A DNA stretch of 64,000 bases from Proteus columbae (GCF_009914335.1 NZ_CP043925.1:1364001-1428000), one strand, 5' to 3'; counted from the stretch's first letter, positions 49,736-60,588 are shown. Notes: generated by a model from the sequence alone, not told the origin. Numbers and translations: made by a program.

Positions 49736-52700
49736 ATGGCAAATGTAGGCGAAATCGTTTATCAAGTTCAAATGGATGTTCAGCAATTACTCACATCTCA
49801 GCGTCAGTTAGAGCAACGCCTTAATCGTATGGATAGCAGTTTCAACCGAACGTCTCAGTCGATAAATAACACAGAGCGGTCAATACAGTCTCTATCCAAA
49901 GTTGCTGCGGCTCTTACTGGTTATTTATCGGCTTCAATGGTTGCTAGTTATTCTGAGGCATGGACTGAATTAAACAATAAGCTATCTAACTCAGTTCGTG
50001 CTAGCGAGTCACTCGTTGACGTGACTCAGCGAATCTTTGATATCTCACAAACAACGCGATCTAGTCTCGATGCCACAGCAACACTCTACGCACGATTAGA
50101 GCGAGGTACGAGAGAATACAATACATCGGCGGAGGATTTAGCAAAATTAACAACAATTATTAATCAGGGATTTATTGTCTCTGGTGCCACAGCGACAGAG
50201 GCTGAAAACGCCATCATTCAGTTATCACAGGGTATCGCCTCTGGTGTTCTCCGTGGTGAAGAATTTAACTCAGTAGCAGAACAGGGTAGTCGCTTAATGG
50301 TTGCATTGGCTGATTCACTAGGAGTAAGTATAGGTCAGCTTCGTAAAATGGCAGCAGAAGGTAAGTTAACCACTGACGTAGTTGTGAAAGGATTGCTTTC
50401 TCAAGGTGATGCTATCGCCAAAGAGTTCGCCAAAACCACTCGAACGATGTCACAGGCACTTCAAGAGGCTGGGAATAATGTCACTAAGTTTCTCGGTGAA
50501 AACACAACAGTAAAGGCGGGGCTTAGTGTATTTAGTGATGCCGTTACTACTGTTAGTAAAAATTTGGATGTAATGACGGATGTTCTTGCTTTGACTGCAA
50601 TGACAATTGGTTCAAGGTTTGTTGGTGCATTATCTCTTGCTGGTGCTGCGCAATTAAAGAAAGCAAAAGATACAATAACAAGCACTATAGCAACAAGAAA
50701 CTCGGCTAAAGCAGAGGTTCTTGCGGCAAAAGAGACCTTAACTAGAGTTCAGGCGGAAAAATCATTTGCTTTAACAACTCAACAATCATTATCGGCTCAG
50801 CTTTCAGCCACTCAAACAGAGCAACAACGTTCGAGGATAAGAAATGAATTATCGGCAAATTTAGCAAGAATAGCAGCATTAACTAGGCAGGAAACTCTGG
50901 AAACAAATAGGTTAGCGACGGCTCAAGCAAGAGTTGCGGCAACCAGTGTTACTATGGCTGGCGCAATGAGAGCGCTCAATATTGCCACTGCTCCTTTAGG
51001 TGGTCCAATGGGAGCGCTAATGCTTGCTGGTGCTGCGATGTATTATTTCTACCAAAAGACAGAGCAAGCCAAACAAGAAGCTCATGATTTTGCTGATAAT
51101 GTAGAACAGTTAACGGATAAGTTAAAGGAGCTTTCATATCAAGAGATAGCGCGTGATGTTCAGGATGCATCTGATAAACAAAAAGTTCTAAATGCAGAAA
51201 TGGAAGAGCAAGAAAAGCAACTCGCTAGGCTAGAGGCTAGATTAAGGATGCAGCAAGATGCTCTTGGTAATAATCCAGAGCTAATTGAAAGAAATACAAT
51301 AAATATCCTAAGAGAAAAGATAGAGCTAGAAGGTGATTTAGCTGAAAATAGAAAAAAATCTGAAAATATCACTAGATATCTCGCAGATGCTCAGGATGAA
51401 TATGATAAGAAACTAAAAGAAGCCATTGATTTGAGTGTTAAAAGTGCAACTACTCTTGATATTGAAAAATTTGCATTAGGTAGGCTTACTCAACAAATAA
51501 GGGAGGCAACAGGAGCGAAAGGTGAGTTTAATGCCACCCAGCTTGAAGTAAAATTGTCAGATAAAGCGTTAGATATGAGAAAGTCATTAGAGCGTGAGGC
51601 GAAATTAGCTAATGCTAAAAGTGAAGTTGATAAGAGATTACTGAAAGTTCAATTCTATGCGGAAGATAACAATTTATCAGAAAAAGAAGTTCTAATATTA
51701 AATCAGGCTGCAATTGCAGCTCAAAAAGCTCAAGATGCCGCCACCGAACGCAACAAAACAACCAAGGAATCAACCAAAGCCACAGATGCAGCATACGAAG
51801 CATTAAAACGCCAAAGAGAAGAAATTGAGCTTTTAAACAAAGGTTACAAAGAAGGCTCTCTTGAAATGGCTAAGTATGATGCGGTTAAGGCGTTGGGTGA
51901 CAAAGCATCTCCCGAACAGATTAATTTAGCTGAGAAACTTGCAGAAGATAAATACAATATTGAACGTAATTTAGCTGATAAGAAAGCCGCACTTGAGCTT
52001 GATTTGGTCGCTAAGGCTAAAGAGTCTCACGATAAGAAATTGGCAGACTTAGAGCGGATAACAAAAGATGATGTGTCTCTCACTGAACAGGCTGCAAGGC
52101 GTAAAGCTGAAATTGAAGCAGAATATCAGCAAAAAATAGCCGAAATACGGGCTAATAACACTGTATCTCCCCAAGATAATTTAAAAGCACAAGTAGACCC
52201 TGTTCAGCAACTCAAAAACGAACACGAGCGTAAACTTGCGCTTATCCGCGAATTTGAGACTGAAAAAGGTGCTATCACTCAGCAAGGTTTGGCGTTAATG
52301 AATGCCGCTAATACTCAATATGAGCAAGACCGCATGAATGCTCAATGGGAGATATGGCGTAATCAGAGTCAAGCTAATCAATTCTTAGCTGATGGGTTGG
52401 ACGCATTAGGGCAACGTTCCGCTAACGTAATTACAGGGCTATTAACAGGCACTCAATCCCTTAACGATGCTTTCCGCAATGTCGCATTAACCATTGTAGA
52501 CCAAGCCGTTGGTGCTCTGGTTCAAATGGGTATGCAGCAAGTTAAGAATATGATTACTGAAAATGCTATGCGTAAAGCGTCAAATGCTCAAGCGGTTGCA
52601 GACGCAACGGCGACTGGAGGTGCAATCGCAACTGCAATGGCTCCAGCCGCAGCAACAACCAGTATTGCCACAATGGGTTCTGCTGCAACTTGGGGAATGG

Positions 52701-53071
52701 CTGCAATGGCGGCAGCAATACCCGCCATGATTGCGCTTGCTGGCGCTCGTAAAAATGGAGGACAGGTCGGTGCAGGTAAAATGTATCGGGTTGGAGAAGG
52801 TGGCAAGCCAGAGATATTCAAGGCATCGAATGGTAATCAATACATGATACCAAGCGATAGTGGGCGGGTTATCAGCAATCGACAAATGGGTAAAGGTGGT
52901 AACGGTGTCAGCATGGGGGATATGCACTTTACATTCCAAGTTCAGGCACCGAATGGTATCACTCAAAAGGAAGCGCAGCAGATACAGCAAATGGTGAGAG
53001 GTACGGTTTATGATGTGCTTGGCACCGAAATGCGTAGCGGTGGTGCTTTGGAAAAATCAAGAAGTTGGTAA
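49736..53071 (+). CDS. Tail tape-measure protein
   Basis: The 1111-residue protein sets tail length. The N-terminal tape-measure domain runs from about residue 50 to 260 (NKLSNSVRASESLVDVTQRIF, SGVLRGEEFNSVAEQGSRLM). It is followed by long coiled coils, a hydrophobic patch near residue 400 (PLGGPMGALMLAGAAMYYF), more coiled coil and an Ala-rich hydrophobic region near 960-1000. The end is like lambda H (MYRVGEGGKPEIF). AAGGAG precedes the ATG. Confidence 0.92.
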   Translation: MANVGEIVYQVQMDVQQLLTSQRQLEQRLNRMDSSFNRTSQSINNTERSIQSLSKVAAALTGYLSASMVASYSEAWTELNNKLSNSVRASESLVDVTQRIFDISQTTRSSLDATATLYARLERGTREYNTSAEDLAKLTTIINQGFIVSGATATEAENAIIQLSQGIASGVLRGEEFNSVAEQGSRLMVALADSLGVSIGQLRKMAAEGKLTTDVVVKGLLSQGDAIAKEFAKTTRTMSQALQEAGNNVTKFLGENTTVKAGLSVFSDAVTTVSKNLDVMTDVLALTAMTIGSRFVGALSLAGAAQLKKAKDTITSTIATRNSAKAEVLAAKETLTRVQAEKSFALTTQQSLSAQLSATQTEQQRSRIRNELSANLARIAALTRQETLETNRLATAQARVAATSVTMAGAMRALNIATAPLGGPMGALMLAGAAMYYFYQKTEQAKQEAHDFADNVEQLTDKLKELSYQEIARDVQDASDKQKVLNAEMEEQEKQLARLEARLRMQQDALGNNPELIERNTINILREKIELEGDLAENRKKSENITRYLADAQDEYDKKLKEAIDLSVKSATTLDIEKFALGRLTQQIREATGAKGEFNATQLEVKLSDKALDMRKSLEREAKLANAKSEVDKRLLKVQFYAEDNNLSEKEVLILNQAAIAAQKAQDAATERNKTTKESTKATDAAYEALKRQREEIELLNKGYKEGSLEMAKYDAVKALGDKASPEQINLAEKLAEDKYNIERNLADKKAALELDLVAKAKESHDKKLADLERITKDDVSLTEQAARRKAEIEAEYQQKIAEIRANNTVSPQDNLKAQVDPVQQLKNEHERKLALIREFETEKGAITQQGLALMNAANTQYEQDRMNAQWEIWRNQSQANQFLADGLDALGQRSANVITGLLTGTQSLNDAFRNVALTIVDQAVGALVQMGMQQVKNMITENAMRKASNAQAVADATATGGAIATAMAPAAATTSIATMGSAATWGMAAMAAAIPAMIALAGARKNGGQVGAGKMYRVGEGGKPEIFKASNGNQYMIPSDSGRVISNRQMGKGGNGVSMGDMHFTFQVQAPNGITQKEAQQIQQMVRGTVYDVLGTEMRSGGALEKSRSW

Positions 53072-53073
53072 CG

Positions 53074-53097
53074 GCCACCCAAACAGGTGGCTTTTTT
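53074..53097 (+). terminator. Terminator after the tape-measure gene
   Basis: GCCACC-CAAACA-GGTGGC with six T. Confidence 0.8.
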
Positions 53098-53110
53098 ATT
53101 GGAGTAACCA

Positions 53111-53440
53111 ATGGAAGAGTTTAAATGGCGACCAGAAACAGCTTATCAAGTGAGTCATGAGCCTAAGGTGAAGGTGGCTAAGTTTGGTAACGGTTATGAA
53201 CAACGAGTTAAAGACGGGATCAACAACCAATTAAAGACTTATCAACTTTCATTTATTAAACATGCTGATATTGGGAAGCAGATTAATGAATTTCTTAAGG
53301 CTCGTGGTGCGGTTGAGTCATTCTTATGGCTAACCAGTGATGATAATTCTAAACGTAAGTTTGTCTGCCGAGGCTGGCAGGTAACACCACGTAAATCATC
53401 ATGGCAGATAGACTGTACATTTGAGGAGGTTATCGCATGA
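53111..53440 (+). CDS. M: Minor tail protein M
   Basis: The 109-residue product (MEEFKWRPETAYQVSHEPKV...) has KFGNGYEQRVKDGIN, characteristic of lambda M proteins of the tail tip. It ends SWQIDCTFEEV and overlaps the L gene by four bases. Confidence 0.92.
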   Translation: MEEFKWRPETAYQVSHEPKVKVAKFGNGYEQRVKDGINNQLKTYQLSFIKHADIGKQINEFLKARGAVESFLWLTSDDNSKRKFVCRGWQVTPRKSSWQIDCTFEEVIA

Positions 53441-54135
53441 GAGAGATACCTCAAGCGATGCGCATAGATGTTGCAGACTTACAACAAAATGCAATGTTAG
53501 ATCTATATGAGGTCGATTTAAGCCGTTTTGGTGGTGATGTTTACCGGTTTCATGACGGCATGAATGGGTTATTAAAACCTATCATCTGGCAAGGTTTACG
53601 CTATGAGCCTTATCCTGTTCAAGTTACAGGATTTAGTGTAACTGCGCAGGGGGCATCAGATAGACCTAAAATGACATTCGCTAACTTTGACGGGATGTTA
53701 ACTGCTATTAACAACGACTACGATGATGCGCTAGGCGCTATCGTTACTCGCAGGCAGGTTTTAGAGCAATATCTTGATGCTGTTAATTTTCCCAACGGAA
53801 ACCTACAAGCAGATCCAACAAGAGAAGTTGTTCAGAAGTATGTTATCGAGCAACGGGAAAGCTCAGATTCTGATTTTGTGACTTACATATTAGCACTTCC
53901 AATGGAAACCGATAATGCGCTGATACCTAGACGGATGATTCAGGCTGATATTTGCTCATGGCGATACCGAAGCAATGACTGTGGGTATGACGGCTCGCCT
54001 GTTGCAGATGAAAAAGACCAGCCAACAACTGATCCCCTTAAAGATAAATGCTCTCATAAATACAGTGGGTGCAAACTCAGATTTAAATCTGTCATGCCAT
54101 TCGGCGGGTTTTTAGGTTCAAATAAATTAGGTTAA
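53437..54135 (+). CDS. L: Minor tail protein L
   Basis: The 232-residue protein has the L pattern: YEVDLSRFGGDVYRFHDGMN, GRVL-like PYPVQVTGFSVTAQGASDRPKM. The C-terminal Cys cluster (ICSWRYRSNDCGY, KCSHKYSGCKLRF) binds an iron-sulfur cluster in lambda L. It forms part of the tail tip. Confidence 0.92.
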   Translation: MREIPQAMRIDVADLQQNAMLDLYEVDLSRFGGDVYRFHDGMNGLLKPIIWQGLRYEPYPVQVTGFSVTAQGASDRPKMTFANFDGMLTAINNDYDDALGAIVTRRQVLEQYLDAVNFPNGNLQADPTREVVQKYVIEQRESSDSDFVTYILALPMETDNALIPRRMIQADICSWRYRSNDCGYDGSPVADEKDQPTTDPLKDKCSHKYSGCKLRFKSVMPFGGFLGSNKLG

Positions 54136-54138
54136 TCC

Positions 54139-54858
54139 ATGATTGAGAAAGACATTATCGCTCACGCGAAAGCGGAAGGAGTGAGGGAGTCGTGCGGTTT
54201 AATTTCTGGCGACAAGTATTTCCCTTGCGGGAATATACACCCCGACCCACAAAACTATTTTGAAATAAACCCAAACGATTGGATGACGGCAGAGTGTTAT
54301 TCAGACATCAAAGCTATTGTACATAGTCACCCAGACGGAAAGCCTTTCTTGAGTTCTGGCGATAGAGCAATGCAAAGGAAGACAAATCTACCGTGGTGGT
54401 TGGTATGTGATGGTGTGATCCACAAGTTCAGACCAATAGCACCACTATTAGGAAGAGAGTTTAAGCATGGTGAGCAGGACTGTTATTCCATTATACGCGA
54501 CGCCTATCACCTTTCAGGCATTCAGTTAGATGATTTTATTCGCCCTGATGAATGGTGGTACACAGAGCAAAATCTCTATTTAGATAACACAGTTAAACAG
54601 GGTTTCTATCAAGTTGATGAAGCTCAAGAAGGCGACATGATATTGATTTGTTTAGGCACCTCAAAACCTTGCCATGCCGCTTTGTACTTAGGAAATCAAG
54701 AGATATTGCATCACAGGCCAGACAGATTGAGTAAGCGAGATACTTACGGTGGTTACTGGTTTAAATACACTCACAGCATCTGGAGACATAAACAATGGTC
54801 AAATTACAGTTTGCAGGCTATTTGCGCCGATTTGGACGCCGGTTCGAGCTTGAGGTAA
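54139..54858 (+). CDS. K: Tail assembly protein K (JAMM and NlpC/P60 domains)
   Basis: The N-terminal domain has the JAMM metallopeptidase motif (IVHSHPDGKPFLSSGD). The C-terminal domain has the NlpC/P60 Cys (GEQDCYSIIRDAYH) and His (KPCHAALYLG). Lambda K acts in tail tip assembly and may cut peptidoglycan. The 239-residue gene overlaps I by 64 bases. Confidence 0.92.
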   Translation: MIEKDIIAHAKAEGVRESCGLISGDKYFPCGNIHPDPQNYFEINPNDWMTAECYSDIKAIVHSHPDGKPFLSSGDRAMQRKTNLPWWLVCDGVIHKFRPIAPLLGREFKHGEQDCYSIIRDAYHLSGIQLDDFIRPDEWWYTEQNLYLDNTVKQGFYQVDEAQEGDMILICLGTSKPCHAALYLGNQEILHHRPDRLSKRDTYGGYWFKYTHSIWRHKQWSNYSLQAICADLDAGSSLR

Positions 54859-55361
54859 GCAATGCCGGTGAAGCCTTGCGCTGTCTTTGCTATCAAATTG
54901 ATGGGCTGAAAAAAGAGATTAATCAAGGGCAGTTTCGTGTTCGTATCGCAGGTAATGATATGACCAAGGAGAGCATTTCTGCGGGATTAAATACACCATT
55001 AAGTGAAGGTGATGTTATTACGATTGTTCCTGTCATTGGTGGTGCTAAATCTGGTGGTTGGCTAGGCATTATTGGTGGAGCGGCGTTAATTGGTGCATCT
55101 TTTTTAATACCGGGTGGATTTTTAGCAACAATGACATCGACGGCATTATTTGCTGCTGGTGTTGGAGTGGCCGCAGCGGGATTGGCAACGATGTTAACCA
55201 AAACACCTCCGGCACCGAGCATAGAGGGGCGAAACTCTGAAAGTAACCAGTATTTTAGTTCACTCTCAAATAGAGTCGGACAAGGCTATTCCGTTCCTAT
55301 CTGTTATGGCGAGATGGTCGTGGGTTCCAATGTAATATCACAAGGTTTGGAGACTGTTTAA
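54795..55361 (+). CDS. I: Tail assembly protein I
   Basis: The 188-residue product has a ubiquitin-like start (VKLQFAGYLRRFGRRFELEV) and a Gly/Ala-rich hydrophobic middle (GGWLGIIGGAALIGASFLI). The end is GYSVPICYGEMVVGSNVIS, the lambda I pattern. It overlaps K at the start and J at the stop. Confidence 0.9.
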   Translation: MVKLQFAGYLRRFGRRFELEVSNAGEALRCLCYQIDGLKKEINQGQFRVRIAGNDMTKESISAGLNTPLSEGDVITIVPVIGGAKSGGWLGIIGGAALIGASFLIPGGFLATMTSTALFAAGVGVAAAGLATMLTKTPPAPSIEGRNSESNQYFSSLSNRVGQGYSVPICYGEMVVGSNVISQGLETV

Positions 55362-58300
55362 TGGGGAAAGGTGGTGGCGGAGGAAGCACTCCGAGATTGC
55401 TTGATGACAACTTAAAAAATAAACAATTTCTTAATGTCATTGATTTGGTTTCCGAAGGGCCAATAGAAGGCCCTGTTGGTGGTATGTCAGGCTTTTTATT
55501 GAATGGTACGCCTGTTGTAGATGAAGATGGCAATCCGAATATTCATGGGGTTGAGGTTCAATGGCGTGCGGGAACACCGACACAAGCGCCTTTAGATGGT
55601 TTTCCTTTTGTAGAGAAAGAAATACCCGTTAATGTTGAGGTGAAAAAAAATACGCCAATCTTGCGCACTATTTCCGATCAGGAAACTGACCGCGTTAGAT
55701 TTACTTTGGGTGTCTCTGCCCTTGTTGGTCAAGATGATAAGGGAAATCAGTACGATGCTACGGTGGAAATGCTTATTGAAGTTAATGAGGGATCTGGTTG
55801 GGTACATGCAGAAACAGCAAGAATAACCGGTAAAATTAGCGGTCAATATTTAGAATCATATATCATCGATGCGCCTAAGAAAAAACCATTTCAAATCAGG
55901 GTTTCTCGTACAACTGAAGACAGTAAGAGTGATTTGCTGAAGAATGGCACAGTATGGGCGAGTTACACAGAAATAACTGACGCTAAATTTTCTTATCCTA
56001 ATTCTGCTGTTGTCGGGATGAAAATTGATAAATCCCAATACGGTGATACGCCCAATCGCACCTATCATATAAAAGGAATGATTATCCAAGTTCCTGATAA
56101 CTATGATCCAGAAACGCGCACTTACACAGGGATTTGGACGGGCCGCTTCAAGCCTGCATGGACTAATAATCCCGCATGGATTTTTTACGATTTAGTCACC
56201 AATGAACGATACGGTATAGGAGAGATGATCGGTTCGTTTGACGTTGATAAATTCGCGCTATATGCCATTGCTCGTTACTGTGATGAATTGGTTGATGATG
56301 GATTTGGCAACAAAGAGCCGCGTTTTACTTTCAATGCCTATATAACCTCTCAACGAAAAGCCAAAGAAGTGCTTGATGACTTGGCGTCTGTATTTCGCGG
56401 TATGCCTTTATGGGATGGACAACAATTAACGTGTTTTCAAGACAGGCCATCCGATCCAGTATGGACGTATACAAATTCAAACGTTATTGATGGCAAATTT
56501 AAATATACATCAACAGCGAAATCAGCACGACACAATGCTATTGAAGTGTCATGGGTAAATCCGAGTAATGGATGGAGTGAAGAAAGAGAATTTATCCAAG
56601 ATGATGACCTTATTCAGCGATTCGGCGGTGTAAATGTCAAAAAAGTCACCGCTTTTGGCTGTACTAGTCGTGGGCAGGCTTACAGAGTGGGTAAATGGAT
56701 ATTACAAACAGAAAAGTTGGAGAAAGATAGCGTTACCTTCACAACTGGACGCGAGGGGATCAACTGTATCTCTGGCGATATTATTGAAGTTGCAGATGAC
56801 AGTTTTGCAGGGGTGAAGGTAGGAGGACGAGTTTTATCAGTTAATGCTCGTACTATTATTATCGATGCGCCTATTGAGTGGAAATATGATGATAAAGGCA
56901 CTTTCTCATTTTTAGGGGCAACAGGTAAGTTCGTAAAAATAGAAATTCAATCTATCGATGGTGATATTGTTACTTTGCGTGAAAATCCACATGGATTGAA
57001 GCAGTATGGTGTATTTTCCATTTCAAAGAGCACGTTAACGACCAGATTATTTAGGGTAATTTCCATTTCGGAAGATAATGATGGAAATTACTTATACAAC
57101 TGTATTCAGCATGAGCCTCAAAAGGAAAGCATTGTTGATAGCGGTGTTGATTTTACTGGAAATCCTCCAACACAGAATGTTGTTCGTATTCCTAACATAG
57201 AACGCCTTTCTATCGCTTATGTTAATGATAGCCCTCGAGTTCAGGCTAGAGCTATGTGGGCAACAACAACTATCAATAGGAATATCTCATTTAATGTTAC
57301 TCTTTATAAAGGCAAGAAAGTTGTTTCCTCCGGAAGTACCACAGATCTTGAATACTACTTCAATGGCCTTGAATCTGGCGAATATCTTGTTGGTGTGCGA
57401 GGTAAAGATGCTAATGGAATGCTTGGTAACGAAACAAAAGTGCAGATGGTCATTGGCGCACCAAGCGCACCGAGTTCAATAACCGTTGAGTCTGGTTTTT
57501 TTGAAATAAAACTGATCCCTCACATCTCTGCACCACACACTCTAAATACTGAGTTTGAGTTCTGGTTTTCTGATGAAAACAAGATAGATAATATCAATGA
57601 GATAGAGTCAAAGGCTGATTTTTTAGGTAGAGCTAAATTCTGGACTAAAGGACAGCTAAAGGCAGGTCATGATTACTGGTTTTATGTGAGAAGTGTCAAT
57701 GAGTACGGTAAATCTCATTTTGTGGAGATGAAAGGTCAGGCTGATGATAATACCGAAGCTATCCTCGATGAATTAGCGGGTCAAATTAGTCGAGATCAAC
57801 TCGCGCAAGACCTATTGGGTGAAATTAACAGTAAAGCTAACCAAATCGATATTACTGAATTACATGAGTTAATGAGGATAAATCACGACAAGCTTTTAGA
57901 AGAGTCAATGAGGCAAGGCGCGACGATTGAAGAAAGTGAAAAAAAACGGGAGGAATCAGAAAAATTACTGGCTGAGCGGATGAACCAAGTTTCAACGGCA
58001 ACAGAAGCACAGGCCGCAGCAATCAAACAAGAGCAACAAGCGCGTATTGATGCGGATAAAACTGAAGCGCAACAACGGCAATCTTTAGCGACACAACTTC
58101 GTGGTGATTATACTGGCAATGATTTATCGAAAGTCACCGCAGGACTTATCTCCGCGGAGAAGCAAGCGCGAGTTACAGGTGACCAAGCGGAAGCGAAAGC
58201 CAGACAGTCATTGGAAACACGGATGAATGGGAATGTTTCCGCGATTAATAAATCACTAGAAACCCTCACCTCGAAACAGCAAGCACAAACGCAAGAGATT

Positions 58301-59539
58301 TCAACGCTCAATTCAAATTTGAAAGGGAAAGCCGATAGCAGTGCGGTCAATGCGTTAAATATGCGAGTATCTAATATTGATGGCAAAGTGACGTCCGCAA
58401 CCTCTCAGGTGCAAACGTTATCCAGCAAATTAGATAAAGTGAAAGCTGATTTAACGGGATCTGTGGTGGTGGATTTGGATTTATCAAAACTCAATGAAAA
58501 CATCTATTATCCGGTTATTTTGCCTTTAGTGACCTCTCGTCGTTATGCCTTTAAGGTCTTTAGAACCTTAGGACAATATTCAGACAATAAACCTAGCTAT
58601 GCGACGCACAGCACCAAAGGCTTTGCCATGATTGTGGAATGGCAAGTCAGTGGTTCTGGATGGGGAACACAGTCTGAAAACCGCATCATTGATAATTTTG
58701 ATTGGCGATGGACAAATCAATCTCCTGTGATGGGACCCGCTCAATTAATAAATGGTTCTGTGGAATATATTTATTTGCGAGGAGGCGCTAAATACCAACT
58801 CACTAAGCATAAAAGTGTTAACCATCAAATCATTACCAGCACTTATACCAATAACAAACAATCAGTAGCACCAAAAGGGTTTGTGGCGAATGAAGTACCT
58901 AAGTCCAGCGAACAGAAAGCCAATGCAACGGCGAATGCGGTAAGCCAACTCGAAACCAAAGTGACCGAGGTTTCAGGAAAGGTGACCTCGACCGCCCAAC
59001 AAGTGACTCGTTTAGAAAGCCAAGTGGGTGCAAGTTCAGCCAAAATCGAACAAACTTCGAAAGTGGTCACAGACATAAATGGCAAAATTTCGGCATCATG
59101 GACAATGAAAGTCCAGCAGGATAGCAAAGGGAATAAAGTCATTACTGGCATTGGCTTAGGGTTTAATGCACAAGGAAATAGCCAATTTCTGGTCAATGCC
59201 CAAAACTTTGCGGTGATATCGTCATTAAATGGCAAAGTGGTGACGCCTTTTGTTATTCAAAATGGACAAGCTTTTTTCAATGATGCGTTATTTAGCAAGG
59301 CAACCATTGATAAATTATCAGTAGGTAAAAAAATCACATCCACCAATTATTTAGCCGGCAAGAAAGGATTTAATATTGATGCCACAACAGGGAATGTGGA
59401 ATTAAATGATGCGGTATTTCGTGGACGATTAGATATTAATTCAGGCAGTACGAAAGGGCGGTTAGTGATCACCAATAATACTATTTATGTTTATGATGAA
59501 AATAATAAGTTGGTTGTTAAATTGGGCTACTTGGGTTAG
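55361..59539 (+). CDS. J: Tail tip host-specificity protein J
   Basis: The 1392-residue protein is the tail tip that contacts the receptor. The conserved N-terminal part (GKGGGGGSTPRLLDDNLKNK, then EVQWRAGTPTQAPLDGFP) resembles lambda J. A fibronectin-like region follows at about 600-810, then coiled coils at about 830-1020. A DUF1983-type domain is near the end (SWTMKVQQDSKGNKVITGIG), and the tip is NGQAFFNDALFSKATIDKLS. Host range should be set by the C-terminal third. Confidence 0.92.
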   Translation: MGKGGGGGSTPRLLDDNLKNKQFLNVIDLVSEGPIEGPVGGMSGFLLNGTPVVDEDGNPNIHGVEVQWRAGTPTQAPLDGFPFVEKEIPVNVEVKKNTPILRTISDQETDRVRFTLGVSALVGQDDKGNQYDATVEMLIEVNEGSGWVHAETARITGKISGQYLESYIIDAPKKKPFQIRVSRTTEDSKSDLLKNGTVWASYTEITDAKFSYPNSAVVGMKIDKSQYGDTPNRTYHIKGMIIQVPDNYDPETRTYTGIWTGRFKPAWTNNPAWIFYDLVTNERYGIGEMIGSFDVDKFALYAIARYCDELVDDGFGNKEPRFTFNAYITSQRKAKEVLDDLASVFRGMPLWDGQQLTCFQDRPSDPVWTYTNSNVIDGKFKYTSTAKSARHNAIEVSWVNPSNGWSEEREFIQDDDLIQRFGGVNVKKVTAFGCTSRGQAYRVGKWILQTEKLEKDSVTFTTGREGINCISGDIIEVADDSFAGVKVGGRVLSVNARTIIIDAPIEWKYDDKGTFSFLGATGKFVKIEIQSIDGDIVTLRENPHGLKQYGVFSISKSTLTTRLFRVISISEDNDGNYLYNCIQHEPQKESIVDSGVDFTGNPPTQNVVRIPNIERLSIAYVNDSPRVQARAMWATTTINRNISFNVTLYKGKKVVSSGSTTDLEYYFNGLESGEYLVGVRGKDANGMLGNETKVQMVIGAPSAPSSITVESGFFEIKLIPHISAPHTLNTEFEFWFSDENKIDNINEIESKADFLGRAKFWTKGQLKAGHDYWFYVRSVNEYGKSHFVEMKGQADDNTEAILDELAGQISRDQLAQDLLGEINSKANQIDITELHELMRINHDKLLEESMRQGATIEESEKKREESEKLLAERMNQVSTATEAQAAAIKQEQQARIDADKTEAQQRQSLATQLRGDYTGNDLSKVTAGLISAEKQARVTGDQAEAKARQSLETRMNGNVSAINKSLETLTSKQQAQTQEISTLNSNLKGKADSSAVNALNMRVSNIDGKVTSATSQVQTLSSKLDKVKADLTGSVVVDLDLSKLNENIYYPVILPLVTSRRYAFKVFRTLGQYSDNKPSYATHSTKGFAMIVEWQVSGSGWGTQSENRIIDNFDWRWTNQSPVMGPAQLINGSVEYIYLRGGAKYQLTKHKSVNHQIITSTYTNNKQSVAPKGFVANEVPKSSEQKANATANAVSQLETKVTEVSGKVTSTAQQVTRLESQVGASSAKIEQTSKVVTDINGKISASWTMKVQQDSKGNKVITGIGLGFNAQGNSQFLVNAQNFAVISSLNGKVVTPFVIQNGQAFFNDALFSKATIDKLSVGKKITSTNYLAGKKGFNIDATTGNVELNDAVFRGRLDINSGSTKGRLVITNNTIYVYDENNKLVVKLGYLG

Positions 59540-59570
59540 TCGAGTTATTTTTCATAAAAAGGTCAATAAA

Positions 59571-59825
59571 ATGTCATGGGGATTAACAATTTATAATGAT
59601 AAAGGTGCAGTGGAAAACATCACCAGTTCATCATTTGTGCTCGATTTTATTAAAATAACGGGAGATGGAAGTAAGCAATATACTGTTCCTAATGGGTTAA
59701 CATTATATGCGACAGCTATTGGTCGGCATAGTATTCGCACCTCTGTTTCTGGTAATACGATTTATTGGAAATCCAATATAACCTCGCCATCGATGGATGG
59801 CATTATTATTGTGGGGCTAAAATAA
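59571..59825 (+). CDS. Small tail-associated protein
   Basis: From the ATG at 59571 (AAAAGGTC upstream) the product has 84 residues (MSWGLTIYNDKGAVENITSS...), beta-rich. The start resembles that of the next gene (G-L-x-[IV]-[YF]-N), so the two are probably related tip or fibre components. It follows J by 31 bp. Confidence 0.65.
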   Translation: MSWGLTIYNDKGAVENITSSSFVLDFIKITGDGSKQYTVPNGLTLYATAIGRHSIRTSVSGNTIYWKSNITSPSMDGIIIVGLK

Positions 59826-60467
59826 ATGAGTAAATATGGTTTGAAAGTATTTAATGGAAAAAATGCAGAGTATTTAAGTACATTAGAATCATTTGTTTTT
59901 TTTAAACGCATTAATAATATTAAAAAAGGAAATTATAATACAGGAATAAAAGAAACGGATGATCCACCAATGGTATTTTCAAGATGTACATCAATACAAT
60001 CTGTTATTCCTGCTTCAATTTCGGTTATAAAAAAGGATGGATATTGGAACATTACTTGTCAACAAAACGGTGATGTTCTTTTTGAGTGTTATTTATTCGT
60101 CAGAGCCTCATATTATAATAAAGCCAAACCTCAAAAATGGGGTATTCAGATATTTAATAATAACCAGTTGCTTCAAGTCTCAGGAGCAAGACCATTAAGA
60201 ATTCAGTCCATCACTGGGTTTTCTAATGGTAGACCTATTGGTAATGAATTATCAGTGGGTATCCAATGCGCTTCACTGTGTCGAGTTGTCGGATATTACT
60301 CCACACCAACCTCTCCTTATCAACATGCCGTTATTGAAGTGGGAAGCTGTGGTTCAGGTACTAAAATCACACCAATGCGATGGCAATTAACGGTATTACC
60401 GGGAGCTAGTGCAAATTCAAGTACGGATGATGTAGTGCAGTATATTGATATTAAGGATTATCAATAA
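59826..60467 (+). CDS. Tail fibre-like protein (DUF6453 type)
   Basis: The 213-residue beta-rich product (MSKYGLKVFNGKNAEYLSTL...) has a repeated internal N-terminal-like motif (KWGIQIFNNNQLLQVSGARP). It resembles DUF6453 proteins that follow J in related phages. It directly abuts the preceding stop. Likely a tail tip accessory protein. Confidence 0.65.
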   Translation: MSKYGLKVFNGKNAEYLSTLESFVFFKRINNIKKGNYNTGIKETDDPPMVFSRCTSIQSVIPASISVIKKDGYWNITCQQNGDVLFECYLFVRASYYNKAKPQKWGIQIFNNNQLLQVSGARPLRIQSITGFSNGRPIGNELSVGIQCASLCRVVGYYSTPTSPYQHAVIEVGSCGSGTKITPMRWQLTVLPGASANSSTDDVVQYIDIKDYQ

Positions 60468-60588
60468 AATGGTAAGGTAATGAAATTCATATTTGATAGA
60501 GAAAATTAAACAATTTCTCACCTTATGATTTATAGTATTATGAGGTTTTGATAATGGCTTGTTTTTTATGAAAATAGAGGGGTTGTTA

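Noticed and set aside
52580..52990. Cys/His-rich minus-strand frame inside the tape-measure gene
   Set aside because: The Cys and His come from the complement of Ala/Met-rich coding DNA; no start site.
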